DNA of 64,000 bases from Chitinophaga sp. CF418 (GTDB lineage: Bacteria > Bacteroidota > Bacteroidia > Chitinophagales > Chitinophagaceae), in the NCBI RefSeq assembly GCF_900142925.1, contig NZ_FRCN01000008.1, positions 248,001-312,000 on the forward strand, given 5' to 3'. The notes under the pieces are model-generated. The model was not told where the DNA came from, did no database searches, and saw only the letters and a program-made list of their open reading frames with translations. Made by a program: the position numbers and the translations under genes. Numbering within the stretch: the stretch's first letter is position 1; the number at the start of each line of letters is the position of its first letter. This document shows, piece by piece, positions 9,701 to 16,068 of this stretch.

Positions 9701-10995
9701 TAGGGCTGGATGTGCAGATAGATGATGATGACAATAATGGTACACGTGATGCACAAATTGCATCATTTGCAACGAATACGACAGCGTTCTCAAATCCGTC
9801 TGTATTTGGTACTGTTTACCTGACAACCTGCAGTGGTACTCCTAATCAGCCTCCTGTAGCGAATGCAGGTGCAGATGTTACACTGGCAGCCAATACCACT
9901 ACTGTGACCTTACAGGGTACAGGGTCTGATCCGGAGGGTAATGCGGTTACTTATAGCTGGACAAAAGTGAGCGGTCCTGCGGTAACTATCAGCAACAGTG
10001 CGATCGCCAATCCGGTAGTTTCCGGGCTAAGCAATGGCAGCACTTATGTATTCCAGCTGACGGTGAGCGATGGCAGTCTGACGGCTAGTGACCAGGTACA
10101 GGTTACAGTGGGTACTGTCACTGATCCTAATCAGCCGGGCACCATACAAGCACGTCCGGCAGCAGGTACGATTACGGTAAATGGCAGTCTGAATGAAAGC
10201 AGCTGGAACCTATCACAGACCATCAGTAAAGTGACGACAGGTTCTCCGAATAACACCGCTACTTTCGGCGTGCTCTGGGATGCCAATAACCTCTACATTG
10301 GCGTGAAGGTGCTGGATGGAGCCTTGTATTCAGACTCACCCGATTCGTGGGATAATGATGCAGTGGAAATATTCATCGACGCGAATAATAACAAGCTGAG
10401 TGTGTTTGATGGAAACGACAACCAGTTCATCAAGGCATATAATAGCAGTTCATTGTTTAGTAAGGTAGCTGTTACAGGCGTACAACATGCGTATGCTGCC
10501 ATCACAGGAGGTTATACCGTTGAGATCAGCATTCCATGGTCGCAGCTGGGCATTACGCCATCAGCGGGTGTATCCTTTGGTTTTGATGCTGGTTATGATG
10601 ATGATGATAATGGAGGAACGCGTGATGGTCAGGCGGTATGGTTCGGCAACCTGTACAACTATGAGAACACATCAGGTTATGGCACTGTGATACTGGCCAA
10701 TGCGACTGCGGCAGCAACTACGACAGCTGTTACACATGGCGCTGTTATTACGGAGAAAGCACCTGAGATCCGTATCCTGCCTAATCCGGCGACAGACGGA
10801 CAGGCAAAGATTATGATCTCCAATCATAGTGGTAAAGGGTATGTATTTGTGTATGATCTGAATGGCAACCAGGTATATACAGCCAAAGTACAGGCGGAAG
10901 TGCGGCTGAATCTTCCGCAGTTACCTAAAGGAGTATATGTGGTGAAGTATGTATCAGGAGAGAAAGTGATCACGAAGAAATTGTTGATACAGTAA
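6739..10995 (+). CDS. secreted multidomain GH87-like alpha-1,3-glucanase with T9SS tail
   Basis: The 1418 residues have a long basic N-region, then a hydrophobic signal core ending ASFAQ (about residue 53). Order of domains: CBM35/CBM6-like module (about 56-222), parallel beta-helix (about 226-635), BIG2 Ig-like domain (638-715), Calx-beta (720-828), CBM9-like (834-1031), PKD/REJ-like (1038-1127), second CBM9-like (1135-1323) and a T9SS sorting domain (about 1343-1418, ILPNP opening, VKYVSGEKVITKKLLIQ end). In the helix, Asp403 (NNYADGVNF) and Asp426-Asp427 (NNGDDGLAVW) are 23 and 24 residues apart. This matches the three catalytic Asp of GH87 alpha-1,3-glucanases (Asp1067/1090/1091 in the Bacillus circulans enzyme, from memory). 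It probably cleaves alpha-1,3-glucan outside the cell. Mycodextranase is the alternative specificity in the same family. Confidence 0.85.
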   Translation: MRKPVSFPSKARYRASITQAGPARSKYLRKVPGWYQLTLFMLLLIQSMASFAQSDGLPRGAYQLPYTRYESENATLDGGAALQQSPQFIQTDIASEASDQKYVSLGSNNASVEWTLTQAAQGVTLRFTLPDDNTGAGRSGALGLYVNGTKVRDINLSSYWAYQYFPAADPVQTPGGKTFMRFDEVHFRLDNPLNAGDKLSIRKDNGDAITYGVDFIELEPVPGALPQPANYLSVTDYGAVANDQTDDFAAFNACIAAASAQGKHVYIPAGRFMLSDKLPLNVSNMKIQGAGIWYTEVYFSTDKQFYGGIMGRASNVEISHFTLSTINNDRLKYDEPNPRLPGEMYKTYKGFMGTYGTGSRIHDIWVEHFECGFWIAGYDPPYPIDITRDLVISKCRIRNNYADGVNFCQGTSGSVVEQSSVRNNGDDGLAVWPANVAGNNETCRNNIFRYNTIENNWRAGSIALFGGTGHEIHHNYIKDGVGGSAIRFTNDFPGFTFEYPGDVIKVYENTMTGCGTSYDLWNQKRGAIEFYAGGSGIFNMQFDNNTILRSQRDGIQIYGNNLHHLVFNNTTIDGTGLDPVVRDVPADVYGGFGLYVQAGSQTATFNNLTVTNAESGAYINRNTNFQLIIQNINIPVSGVTIKPANDTTLTEGQTLQLTADIIPVDATNKNVTWSSSNPSVASVDATGKVTALGFGTANITVTTASGNFTATRKVSILPGVNVIATIPNASENGTAGRFTVSTSSLSQSISVKYTVTGTASASDYTASPALSGTITLTPAQPSATINITPVNDAIFEGPETVRLTLQKDASYNLGGDTVAVITIADNDNPPCVSPVIAQVSGTPPVIDATIDGAWAIAPVRNISNVVLGSLPSDYAGKWRAMYDNNNLYLLVEVNDGTKISDSGGNWWEDDVVEIFIDGDNSKGATYDGANDFQLGFRWNDNTVHTGGNSATRTTGINFSQYATATGYNLEVAIPWTTIGTTASLGKPLGLDVQIDDDDNNGTRDAQIASFATNTTAFSNPSVFGTVYLTTCSGTPNQPPVANAGADVTLAANTTTVTLQGTGSDPEGNAVTYSWTKVSGPAVTISNSAIANPVVSGLSNGSTYVFQLTVSDGSLTASDQVQVTVGTVTDPNQPGTIQARPAAGTITVNGSLNESSWNLSQTISKVTTGSPNNTATFGVLWDANNLYIGVKVLDGALYSDSPDSWDNDAVEIFIDANNNKLSVFDGNDNQFIKAYNSSSLFSKVAVTGVQHAYAAITGGYTVEISIPWSQLGITPSAGVSFGFDAGYDDDDNGGTRDGQAVWFGNLYNYENTSGYGTVILANATAAATTTAVTHGAVITEKAPEIRILPNPATDGQAKIMISNHSGKGYVFVYDLNGNQVYTAKVQAEVRLNLPQLPKGVYVVKYVSGEKVITKKLLIQ

Positions 10996-11016
10996 GATCG
11001 CCATCGCTAAAAGAAG

Positions 11017-11047
11017 AACGCCTGCTTCGGGAACGGAGCGGGCGTTT
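11017..11047 (+). terminator. intrinsic terminator after the GH87-like gene
   Basis: Arms AACGCC (11017-11022) and GGCGTT (11041-11046) with further GCT/AGC pairing inside form a GC-rich hairpin 22 bases after the stop codon. The downstream arm continues into TTTCTGT, a short U-rich tract on the plus strand. Confidence 0.6.
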
Positions 11048-11158
11048 CTGTGTATGTATCGATATATGCTGAAGGTGCAGGCCTTTTGCCATAGCACCTG
11101 GAGCTGGAGGTGTAAACAATAGAGAAGACCGGTATAGGGATATGGGACAGCCCATTGT

Positions 11159-11551
11159 TTATCCTTCTATTTTTGGAACAGACGCGAGTAACAGGGATTT
11201 GGCTTTCGCTTTTCTCCTTCCACGGAAGAACAGGTAGAGGTTAAAGAACAGCATTACTCCCAGGTAGATGCAGAAGCCGCCGATCTTGGCGCTCAGGATC
11301 TCCATCAAACTTTGCTGATTGCTGACAGCATATGATATTTCCATTACCCAGAAGGCGAATCCCAGGTTGAGCAGGTAGAAGCCTGTCTCAAACAACTTAT
11401 TGGTAGCAGTAGCGATATCTGTTTTACCATGGAATATATCCAGCATAAACACTTTACTGTTTTTAAACAGTGTGTGCGCCACATACCATGTCAGGATGAT
11501 CACAATGGGCAGATAGATCAGGTAAGCGATGAAGTTAAGAGACGATTGCAT
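11159..11551 (-). CDS. small polytopic membrane protein, paralogue of the next gene upstream
   Basis: The protein has 130 residues and three to four transmembrane helices (about 5-25, 55-75, 88-112) and a basic C-terminal tail (RGRRKAKAKS). The layout matches the 117-residue protein encoded just upstream. Both have an N-terminal AYLIYL-type helix, a loop with F(I/M)LD(I/L), and then a Y-L-L-N-L-G-F/Y-A motif in the second helix. The two genes are 11 bases apart and look like a tandem duplication. I know no named family for it. Divergent placement from a LysR gene suggests it is that regulator's target. Confidence 0.75.
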   Translation of the reverse strand: MQSSLNFIAYLIYLPIVIILTWYVAHTLFKNSKVFMLDIFHGKTDIATATNKLFETGFYLLNLGFAFWVMEISYAVSNQQSLMEILSAKIGGFCIYLGVMLFFNLYLFFRGRRKAKAKSLLLASVPKIEG

Positions 11552-11562
11552 ACAACAGTGTT

Positions 11563-11916
11563 TTAAGGGTGAAGAATTGATTTATTACGTTTACTGATGA
11601 GATAGATCACCAGCATGTTGAAGTAGTGCATGGTGGCCAGCGTGAGCACTATCTTTCCGGTCATGACCGTTATAGATGATAACAGCTCCGTCCAGCTGAG
11701 AATTGTATCCCAGGTACTGATCATCAGTGCAGCATAACCCAGATTTACCAGGTAGTAACCGACTAGTAATATGCGGTTAATTGCATCTGTAAGGGATACG
11801 TCGTTCTTTAGCAGGTCCAGGATAAATATTCGTCCGTTACGGTAAAAAATAAAACCCACGCGCACAGTTATCAGGTAGGTGATGAAGAGATAAATGATGT
11901 AAGCGAGTGTGTTCAT
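11563..11916 (-). CDS. small polytopic membrane protein, first gene of a paralogous pair
   Basis: This gene encodes 117 residues with three predicted transmembrane helices (about 4-24, 50-70, 78-104). The motifs 'RIFILDLL' and 'YYLVNLGYA' correspond to 'KVFMLDIF' and 'FYLLNLGFA' in the following gene, so the pair arose by duplication. The start ATG at 11916 faces the LysR gene across a 203-bp gap containing an inverted repeat. Function unknown. The arrangement recalls small effector or transport genes controlled by a divergent LysR regulator. Confidence 0.75.
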   Translation of the reverse strand: MNTLAYIIYLFITYLITVRVGFIFYRNGRIFILDLLKNDVSLTDAINRILLVGYYLVNLGYAALMISTWDTILSWTELLSSITVMTGKIVLTLATMHYFNMLVIYLISKRNKSILHP

Positions 11917-11983
11917 ACCGGGTACATTTTAGGTGACTGGCAGAAGGTTGCTTTTGTGATACAAACCTAGGTATTAATATTCG

Positions 11984-12007
11984 AACTTTCAAAATATTCT
12001 GAAAGTT
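11984..12007. promoter_or_regulatory. candidate LysR operator (8-bp inverted repeat)
   Basis: AACTTTCA (11984-11991) and TGAAAGTT (12000-12007) are perfect inverted arms separated by 8 bases, in the gap between the LysR gene and the divergent membrane-protein pair. The symmetric, T/A-bounded layout agrees with the T-N11-A type sites of LysR regulators. Position between divergent genes supports a shared operator. Confidence 0.5.
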
Positions 12008-12119
12008 TCAGTTTAAATATAAATGCAACTAATTGATATTGTGGTAAATATTTTTTGTGGGATGGTGCTTGTTGGAGCAATTAGCTATTTTAAATACCTT
12101 GGCCGTAAATACAACGGTT

Positions 12120-13016
12120 ATGTTATCGACCCGACATCTGGTATTTATGGAGGTAGCCCGGGAGAAAAGCTTTTCCAGGGCCAGCGAGGTATTATTCATC
12201 TCCCAGCCTGCGGTAAGCGGGCATATCAAGAGTCTGGAGGAGCAATATCAGACTAAGCTATTCGAGCGGAAGGGGCTGCATATAGAGCTGACAGAGGCGG
12301 GTCAATTACTGTATAAAAGGCTGCTGACGGTGAAGATGATACAGCAGGAGACGGAATTTGACATATCCGTCATGAAGGACAAGCTTCAGGCAAGCGGGGT
12401 GCTCAACCTTGGCGCCAGTACGACGGCGGCTTTGTATATACTTCCCCGGGTGATGTCGGCCTTCAACCTGGAATATCCCCGGGTGGAGATCTCTCTGCTG
12501 AACAGGAACAGTGAGATCGTATTGGACGCCCTGATAAACAAAGAGATCAATATCGGGGTGACGGAAGAGAAGGGCAAACTGAGCAATGTGACCTATCTGC
12601 CATTCCTGAAAGACCAGATTGTAGCTGTTTGCAGCCACAACAATCCGCTGGTAAAGAAAAAGGAATATCCGCTCCGGGAGATCCTGAATATGCCCCTGGC
12701 CATACGTGAGCGCGGTAGCGGTACCCTGGAGGCTATTAAACAGGGGCTAAAGAAAAGCAAGATCAATCTGGACGATCTGAAAATTAATGCACGCCTGGGG
12801 GGAACCGAGGCACTGAAGAACTTCCTGGTAGAATCCGGTTGTGTGGGATTTCTTTCTACCCGGTCTATCGTAAAGGAGCTGCAACTGGGGGAACTTGCCG
12901 TCCTCAACTTTGAAGGACTGCGTATTGAGCGTAGTTTTTACTTCATCCAACGAAAGGGTGAGACCAGCGAACTGAATAAGCGATTTATCAAATTAGCGAA
13001 GTCTATTTATAACTAA
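12120..13016 (+). CDS. LysR family transcriptional regulator
   Basis: Reading from the ATG at 12120 gives MLSTRHLVFMEVAREKSFSR at the N-terminus, the normal LysR start. The open frame extends 21 codons further upstream, but that extension has no homology sense. The winged helix-turn-helix covers about residues 1-60 (AREKSFSRASEVLFISQPAV, HIKSLEEQYQTKLFER) and the effector-binding domain about 88-295. Length 298 is normal, and the overall look is of the CysL/CbbR branch. It faces two small membrane-protein genes across a gap with an inverted repeat, so it probably controls them and itself. The inducer is unknown. Confidence 0.93.
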   Translation: MLSTRHLVFMEVAREKSFSRASEVLFISQPAVSGHIKSLEEQYQTKLFERKGLHIELTEAGQLLYKRLLTVKMIQQETEFDISVMKDKLQASGVLNLGASTTAALYILPRVMSAFNLEYPRVEISLLNRNSEIVLDALINKEINIGVTEEKGKLSNVTYLPFLKDQIVAVCSHNNPLVKKKEYPLREILNMPLAIRERGSGTLEAIKQGLKKSKINLDDLKINARLGGTEALKNFLVESGCVGFLSTRSIVKELQLGELAVLNFEGLRIERSFYFIQRKGETSELNKRFIKLAKSIYN

Positions 13017-13037
13017 ATCTTATGGATCATAAGATTT
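13015..13037 (+). terminator. hairpin after the LysR gene
   Basis: Perfect 10-bp arms AAATCTTATG (13015-13024) and CATAAGATTT (13028-13037) with a 3-base loop overlap the last base pairs of the LysR stop codon. It is AT-rich and followed by CTATATAG rather than a pure T-run, so it may act as a weak terminator or an mRNA end-protecting hairpin. Confidence 0.5.
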
Positions 13038-13066
13038 CTATATAGCTTTCATTATAGCCTAAGGCA

Positions 13067-13074
13067 TACATTTG
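13067..13074 (+). promoter_or_regulatory. -7 box TACATTTG
   Basis: TACATTTG is an exact match to the Bacteroidota housekeeping -7 element TAnnTTTG. It lies 20 bases upstream of the ATG of the 89-residue gene, which implies a very short leader. A T-rich stretch (TTTCTATATAGCTTTC) occupies the -33 area without a clear TTG. Confidence 0.5.
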
Positions 13075-13093
13075 TCTTTCAAATGAGTGCTTT

Positions 13094-13363
13094 ATGAATA
13101 TCCTTTTTTATTACGAAGAATTGTATAATACGACTACTGAAAGATTGAAAGAACTTGCCGGTATCTCTATACAACACAAGAATAATCTGCTGAAACAAAT
13201 GAAGGAACATACGCCTTCTTTCCTGACTACCAGCACTGCTGATATTGATCTGCTGGCGAAAAAAGTAGTCGCTTCCCTGGGTGCGGTTTTATGTCCCGAA
13301 GCTGCTGCTGAATATGCCGGTGTTAGTAAATTAACTGAAATGGATATGGCTGAAGGAGAATAA
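13094..13363 (+). CDS. 89-residue soluble hypothetical protein
   Basis: The small helical, charged protein begins MNILFYYEELYNTTTERLKE and ends in an acidic EMDMAEGE tail. There is no signal peptide, membrane segment or motif that I recognise. An exact -7 box 20 bases upstream supports expression. The stop codon lies one base from the stop of the convergent minus-strand gene. The middle helix (LLAKKVVASLGAVLCPEAAA) is amphipathic, which would suit a small protein-protein adaptor, but this is a guess. Confidence 0.6.
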   Translation: MNILFYYEELYNTTTERLKELAGISIQHKNNLLKQMKEHTPSFLTTSTADIDLLAKKVVASLGAVLCPEAAAEYAGVSKLTEMDMAEGE

Positions 13364-13364
13364 A

Positions 13365-13835
13365 CTACAGCCGCTCCAGCTGTCGTTTATAGTCATACTG
13401 TAGGTCCTCGTGCTGTAGTGAAATAGACTTCTCAATCTTTTTCACCTGCTGTATATAAAGTTTGGTCAGAGCAACGCTCTCCCCTACTTTAATGCCTGCT
13501 TTTTTTATCTTCGTACAGTAATAGAGTAATAATTCTACTTCGGCTTGTTTTGAGCCGGTGTATTTGATATGCTTGTTCGTAGCGCGTAATATCTTCCGGA
13601 GATGCTTCTTGACAAAATAGATGTTCTGCCTGGGAGATTCGGCAAAGGCGGCATCCATCTCTTCTTTTACTGCTTCTATGTACGCTTGAAGATCGTGTGA
13701 TTCAAAGAGCAGGTAGTTGAGCAGTTCCTTGTTTTCCTTTTTGAACTTAGCCAGACGCAGGCATAATTCCACCAGCTGGGCTGGTGGGACTTCCTGTAGT
13801 TCTTTTTTTAATTCGGCGATAGAGGCGGCTTTCAT
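13365..13835 (-). CDS. conserved-looking helical protein of unknown function
   Basis: The gene encodes 156 residues, almost entirely alpha-helical and Lys/Glu rich, opening MKAASIAELKKELQEVPPAQ. This 'ELKKEL..P.QL.EL' type of opening is common in uncharacterised Bacteroidota proteins. No catalytic motif, signal or membrane segment is visible. It starts 2 bases after the stop of the SRPBCC gene, so translation is probably coupled and the two proteins may act together. Function unassigned. Confidence 0.7.
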   Translation of the reverse strand: MKAASIAELKKELQEVPPAQLVELCLRLAKFKKENKELLNYLLFESHDLQAYIEAVKEEMDAAFAESPRQNIYFVKKHLRKILRATNKHIKYTGSKQAEVELLLYYCTKIKKAGIKVGESVALTKLYIQQVKKIEKSISLQHEDLQYDYKRQLERL

Positions 13836-13837
13836 GG

Positions 13838-14218
13838 CTATTCGGTATAGAAGTCGATTAAAGCGCCGAAGTAAGAGTTAGCCCATCCTTCTACGATGTC
13901 GTCGTAGGCTTCGTCGGGGATGTTCGTGTGCCGTAATTCCACGTCTGTGCCTTTTTTGTTCGGGTGAAGGATGATGGTGACGATGGAAGGTTCTTCCTGT
14001 TCGCCGAAGTACCATTCCTGGACGATCTTTTTGTCTTCTTCGAATTCCAGGTTCATGCCCACGATGCTTTCCTCCCATAGGGAGAATTCGGTGCCGGGTT
14101 CAGTGGACATTTCGGCGGGTTCACCAGACCAGAGCTGGATGGTGCTTGGATTGGTGAGTGCTTTATATAAGTCTTCCGGAGGTGCCGGGATGATGAAATG
14201 TTTTTTGTAATCTTTCAT
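13838..14218 (-). CDS. SRPBCC (AHSA1/START-like) domain protein
   Basis: SRPBCC proteins form a helix-grip fold with a hydrophobic ligand pocket. The 126 residues show the family layout: N-terminal strand (HFIIPAPPEDLYKALTN), the turn LWSGEPAEMS, strands with EEDKKIVQEWYFGEQEEPS, then IVTIILHPNKKGTDVELRHT and the C-terminal helix DDIVEGWANSYFGALIDFY. The length is that of a single domain. It is the first gene of a two-gene unit with the 156-residue helical protein. A decayed copy of this gene sits at about 20.5-20.8 kb inside the RHS array. Ligand unknown. Confidence 0.85.
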   Translation of the reverse strand: MKDYKKHFIIPAPPEDLYKALTNPSTIQLWSGEPAEMSTEPGTEFSLWEESIVGMNLEFEEDKKIVQEWYFGEQEEPSIVTIILHPNKKGTDVELRHTNIPDEAYDDIVEGWANSYFGALIDFYTE

Positions 14219-14456
14219 GTGAGTATTTAGGGGGCAAAGCTAGGGAAATATTTGATAAGTGAATTTAGCCATGAATATGCTATTGATAAGGGGGGATTTA
14301 GTTAATTCGCGTCGATTCGATATTGCTCATCTTAGATAACAAAGTACAGTGTGCATTATACGAAAATGAGCTCGTAAGCGGTTATGCAAAATATTTATTG
14401 GCTTTTTCAGCTATCAACTTTCAGATACAATTATACCCAATCATTTCAATTATGCA

Positions 14457-14504
14457 ATCGCAGGTGCCTATCCGGGATTAACAACATAGGAAAGCACCTG
14501 CGAT
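14457..14504 (-). terminator. 11-bp hairpin downstream of the SymE-like gene
   Basis: Perfect arms ATCGCAGGTGC (14457-14467) and GCACCTGCGAT (14494-14504) with inner CTAT/ATAG pairing lie 26 bases past the SymE stop. The loop is long (26 bases) and there is no T-run, so it may be a structured 3' end or small-RNA element rather than a classic terminator. The rest of the 311-bp gap 14219-14529 shows no gene. Confidence 0.5.
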
Positions 14505-14529
14505 AACGTTGGCTGTTGCTTAATGGCTG

Positions 14530-14742
14530 TTATTTCCCATCCCACGCCTTTTTGATAATCAGCTTCTCTTTACTTACTATGATGTCAATCGGGTCTCCTA
14601 CATTAAAGCCTGCTTCTTCCAGCCACAGGCCCCTTACGTTCAGCCAGGGAATACTACGTCCTCCATTCCAGTGATTACTTAATGTGCGATACTGCCCATG
14701 CAGTTTACCGCGACGGATTGCTTTAGATATTCTTAATGCCAT
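14530..14742 (-). CDS. SymE-like toxin domain protein
   Basis: The 70-residue basic protein shows the SymE core: PWLNVRGLWLEEAGFNVGDP (about 42-61) followed by IDIIVSKEKLIIKK. In Escherichia coli, SymE is an SOS-induced type I toxin with an AbrB-like fold that acts on nucleic acids and is held down by the antisense RNA SymR. This copy is a bare domain with a short basic N-terminus (KAIRRGKLHGQYR). It is divergent from an XRE regulator 151 bases away, so control by that regulator is possible. No LexA-type box was found in its leader. An antisense RNA cannot be shown from sequence alone. Confidence 0.75.
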   Translation of the reverse strand: MALRISKAIRRGKLHGQYRTLSNHWNGGRSIPWLNVRGLWLEEAGFNVGDPIDIIVSKEKLIIKKAWDGK

Positions 14743-14779
14743 AAAAAATATTTTTGTATCTAATACAATACTAAAATAC

Positions 14780-14797
14780 TCAATTCAAGTTAATTGA
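14780..14797. promoter_or_regulatory. short inverted repeat upstream of the SymE-like gene
   Basis: TCAATT (14780-14785) and AATTGA (14792-14797) are perfect inverted arms with a 6-base spacer, 38-55 bases upstream of the SymE start. The 6-6-6 layout resembles small repressor sites. A second, longer symmetric site lies at 14855-14876 near the XRE start, and the two differ in sequence. Confidence 0.3.
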
Positions 14798-14835
14798 CAA
14801 AACTTTTGAGATTTTCTTGTAGCTTTTAAGTAACA

Positions 14836-14843
14836 TATATTTG
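14836..14843 (+). promoter_or_regulatory. -7 box TATATTTG of the XRE gene
   Basis: TATATTTG matches the TAnnTTTG element exactly. A TTG at 14817-14819, in TTTTCTTGT, sits 16 bases upstream and fits a -33 element. The symmetric site at 14855-14876 lies directly downstream of the box, where a bound repressor would block transcription. Confidence 0.6.
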
Positions 14844-14854
14844 GGTATTCCGCT

Positions 14855-14876
14855 GTACTATACGGCATTATAGTAC
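14855..14876. promoter_or_regulatory. candidate XRE autoregulatory operator
   Basis: GTACTATA (14855-14862) and TATAGTAC (14869-14876) are perfect 8-bp inverted arms with a 6-base spacer, ending 17 bases before the XRE start codon. Position between the -7 box and the start codon is typical of an autorepressor site for a dimeric XRE protein. Confidence 0.6.
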
Positions 14877-14893
14877 CTAAAACGATTTAAAAT

Positions 14894-15241
14894 ATGGTTA
14901 CTTTCGGTAAAAGAGTTAGAGAATGCAGAGAAGCTAAAAACCTCTCACAGCAAGAATTGGCGAAGCTGATGACAACTTCTTATACCGTCATTGGTAAGTA
15001 TGAACGTGATGAGATGATTCCCTCAATTGAAGTGGCTAAAAAACTGGCCAGGCTCTTGGATACAACAGTGGGATATTTATTGGGAGAGGCTTCTGATAGT
15101 GATATCTTTAAAGATCCAGTTATGCTGCAACGTTTCAATGAGATCAGTACACTTCCTGAGGAAGACAAACACTGTATATTGTATACGATTGATGCGCTTC
15201 TTCAAAATGTTAGAACTAAAAAAGCTTTTGCGAATAAATAG
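14894..15241 (+). CDS. XRE family helix-turn-helix regulator
   Basis: The 115 residues carry an N-terminal HTH_3 domain (about 4-62: RECREAKNLSQQELAKLMTT, TVIGKYERDEMIPSIEVAKK, LLDTTVGYLLGE). A helical tail follows (DIFKDPVMLQRFNEISTLPE), with 'CILYTIDALLQNV' as a probable dimerisation helix. It has an exact -7 box and a perfect inverted repeat at its 5' end, so autoregulation is likely. It is divergent from the SymE-like gene. Fragments of two further genes with the same C-terminal tail follow directly. Confidence 0.92.
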   Translation: MVTFGKRVRECREAKNLSQQELAKLMTTSYTVIGKYERDEMIPSIEVAKKLARLLDTTVGYLLGEASDSDIFKDPVMLQRFNEISTLPEEDKHCILYTIDALLQNVRTKKAFANK

Positions 15242-15257
15242 AAAATCTCCGACATAG

Positions 15258-15345
15258 AAAAAGAGTACCGTTTATTCTCTGCTTGATGCTTTCCTTGCTA
15301 AGTATTGCTTACTTCATTTAAAATCTTTAACAAACTTCTCATAAG
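15258..15345 (+). pseudogene. decayed XRE gene, C-terminal scrap (first)
   Basis: Frame 15258 onward reads KKSTVYSLLDAFLAKYCLLH and stops at 15345. The segment TVYSLLDAFLAK matches the C-terminal helix of XRE regulators of the adjacent type ('CILYTIDALLQN' in the intact gene). No helix-turn-helix part remains. It is a leftover of a duplicated regulator. Confidence 0.5.
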
Positions 15346-15360
15346 AATTAAGTTTCAAAA

Positions 15361-15568
15361 AATCTCCTCTTTTTATCTTGGATTTGAGCCAGTTTTTTCC
15401 CTCCATCTTAATATTTTGAAGGACCCTAAAATGATAAAGCGACTGAATGAGATTAACGAACTACCTGACAAGATAAAGAGTGTGTTTACTCCCTACTGGA
15501 TACTTTCCTTGCCAAATCTAAACTTCAAGCAATACTTAATCATTATGGATTATCTCTTTTGCTTCTGA
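15361..15568 (+). pseudogene. decayed XRE gene, C-terminal half with frameshift (second)
   Basis: One frame gives ILKDPKMIKRLNEINELPDK, which aligns with IFKDPVMLQRFNEISTLPEE of the intact XRE gene. After a frameshift near 15475 the next frame gives KECVYSLLDTFLAKSKLQ, the matching C-terminal helix. The two halves are in different frames and the DNA-binding domain is gone, so the gene is dead. Together with the scrap at 15258 it shows there was a tandem set of such regulators. Confidence 0.6.
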
Positions 15569-15935
15569 CTAACAAAATATTTGAGCTATCACCAGTGTTA
15601 AAAAGGAAAACTGAATCATTTTTATAGCCAATCACTTCTCGTTCCCTATCTCGGATCCAAATTTTTGAGCCATCATTAGTAATCCTCCATGTATCATTTA
15701 CCACCAGATCATCTTGAAAAAATTTCCGCCTCTCAACACCATTATAGTATAGGTAGTAGTAACAGACACCCTTTTTTTCAAACTTATAACAATAAATCGC
15801 TTTCCCATTAGATTCCACAATATCCCAATACTTTCCCGATACTAATATATTTCCTAGACGGGTACCTTTGTTTCGATTACAAGAACCCAATAGTAGTAAA
15901 TATATTATTCCAATTATCCAAATTTTAACATTCAT
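15543..15935 (-). CDS. lipoprotein, probable immunity partner of the adjacent orphan RHS tip
   Basis: This is a 130-residue lipoprotein: signal MNVKIWIIGIIYLLLLGSC with lipobox LGSC, then a small beta-rich domain with many Tyr (CYYYLYYNGVERRKFFQDD). No family recognised. It follows the orphan metallopeptidase-type tip at 16069-17046 on the same strand with a 133-base gap. Lipoprotein targeting places it in the periplasm, where a delivered peptidase would act. The 3' end overlaps the decayed XRE copy on the other strand. Confidence 0.65.
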   Translation of the reverse strand: MNVKIWIIGIIYLLLLGSCNRNKGTRLGNILVSGKYWDIVESNGKAIYCYKFEKKGVCYYYLYYNGVERRKFFQDDLVVNDTWRITNDGSKIWIRDREREVIGYKNDSVFLFNTGDSSNILLVRSKRDNP

Positions 15936-16068
15936 GCACTTGAAGTTTTCAATTTAATTTATTGCTGATATCATTTTATTTTTCCTGCACAATGTATATC
16001 TATAATTAGATGCCTCTTATTAAAAACTCTTACTTTTAGCTCAACAAGACTTATTTGTTCCTATTATA

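Noticed and set aside
12023..12256. 77-codon plus-strand frame overlapping the LysR start
   Set aside because: It runs into the helix-turn-helix coding region in another frame and has no distinct features.
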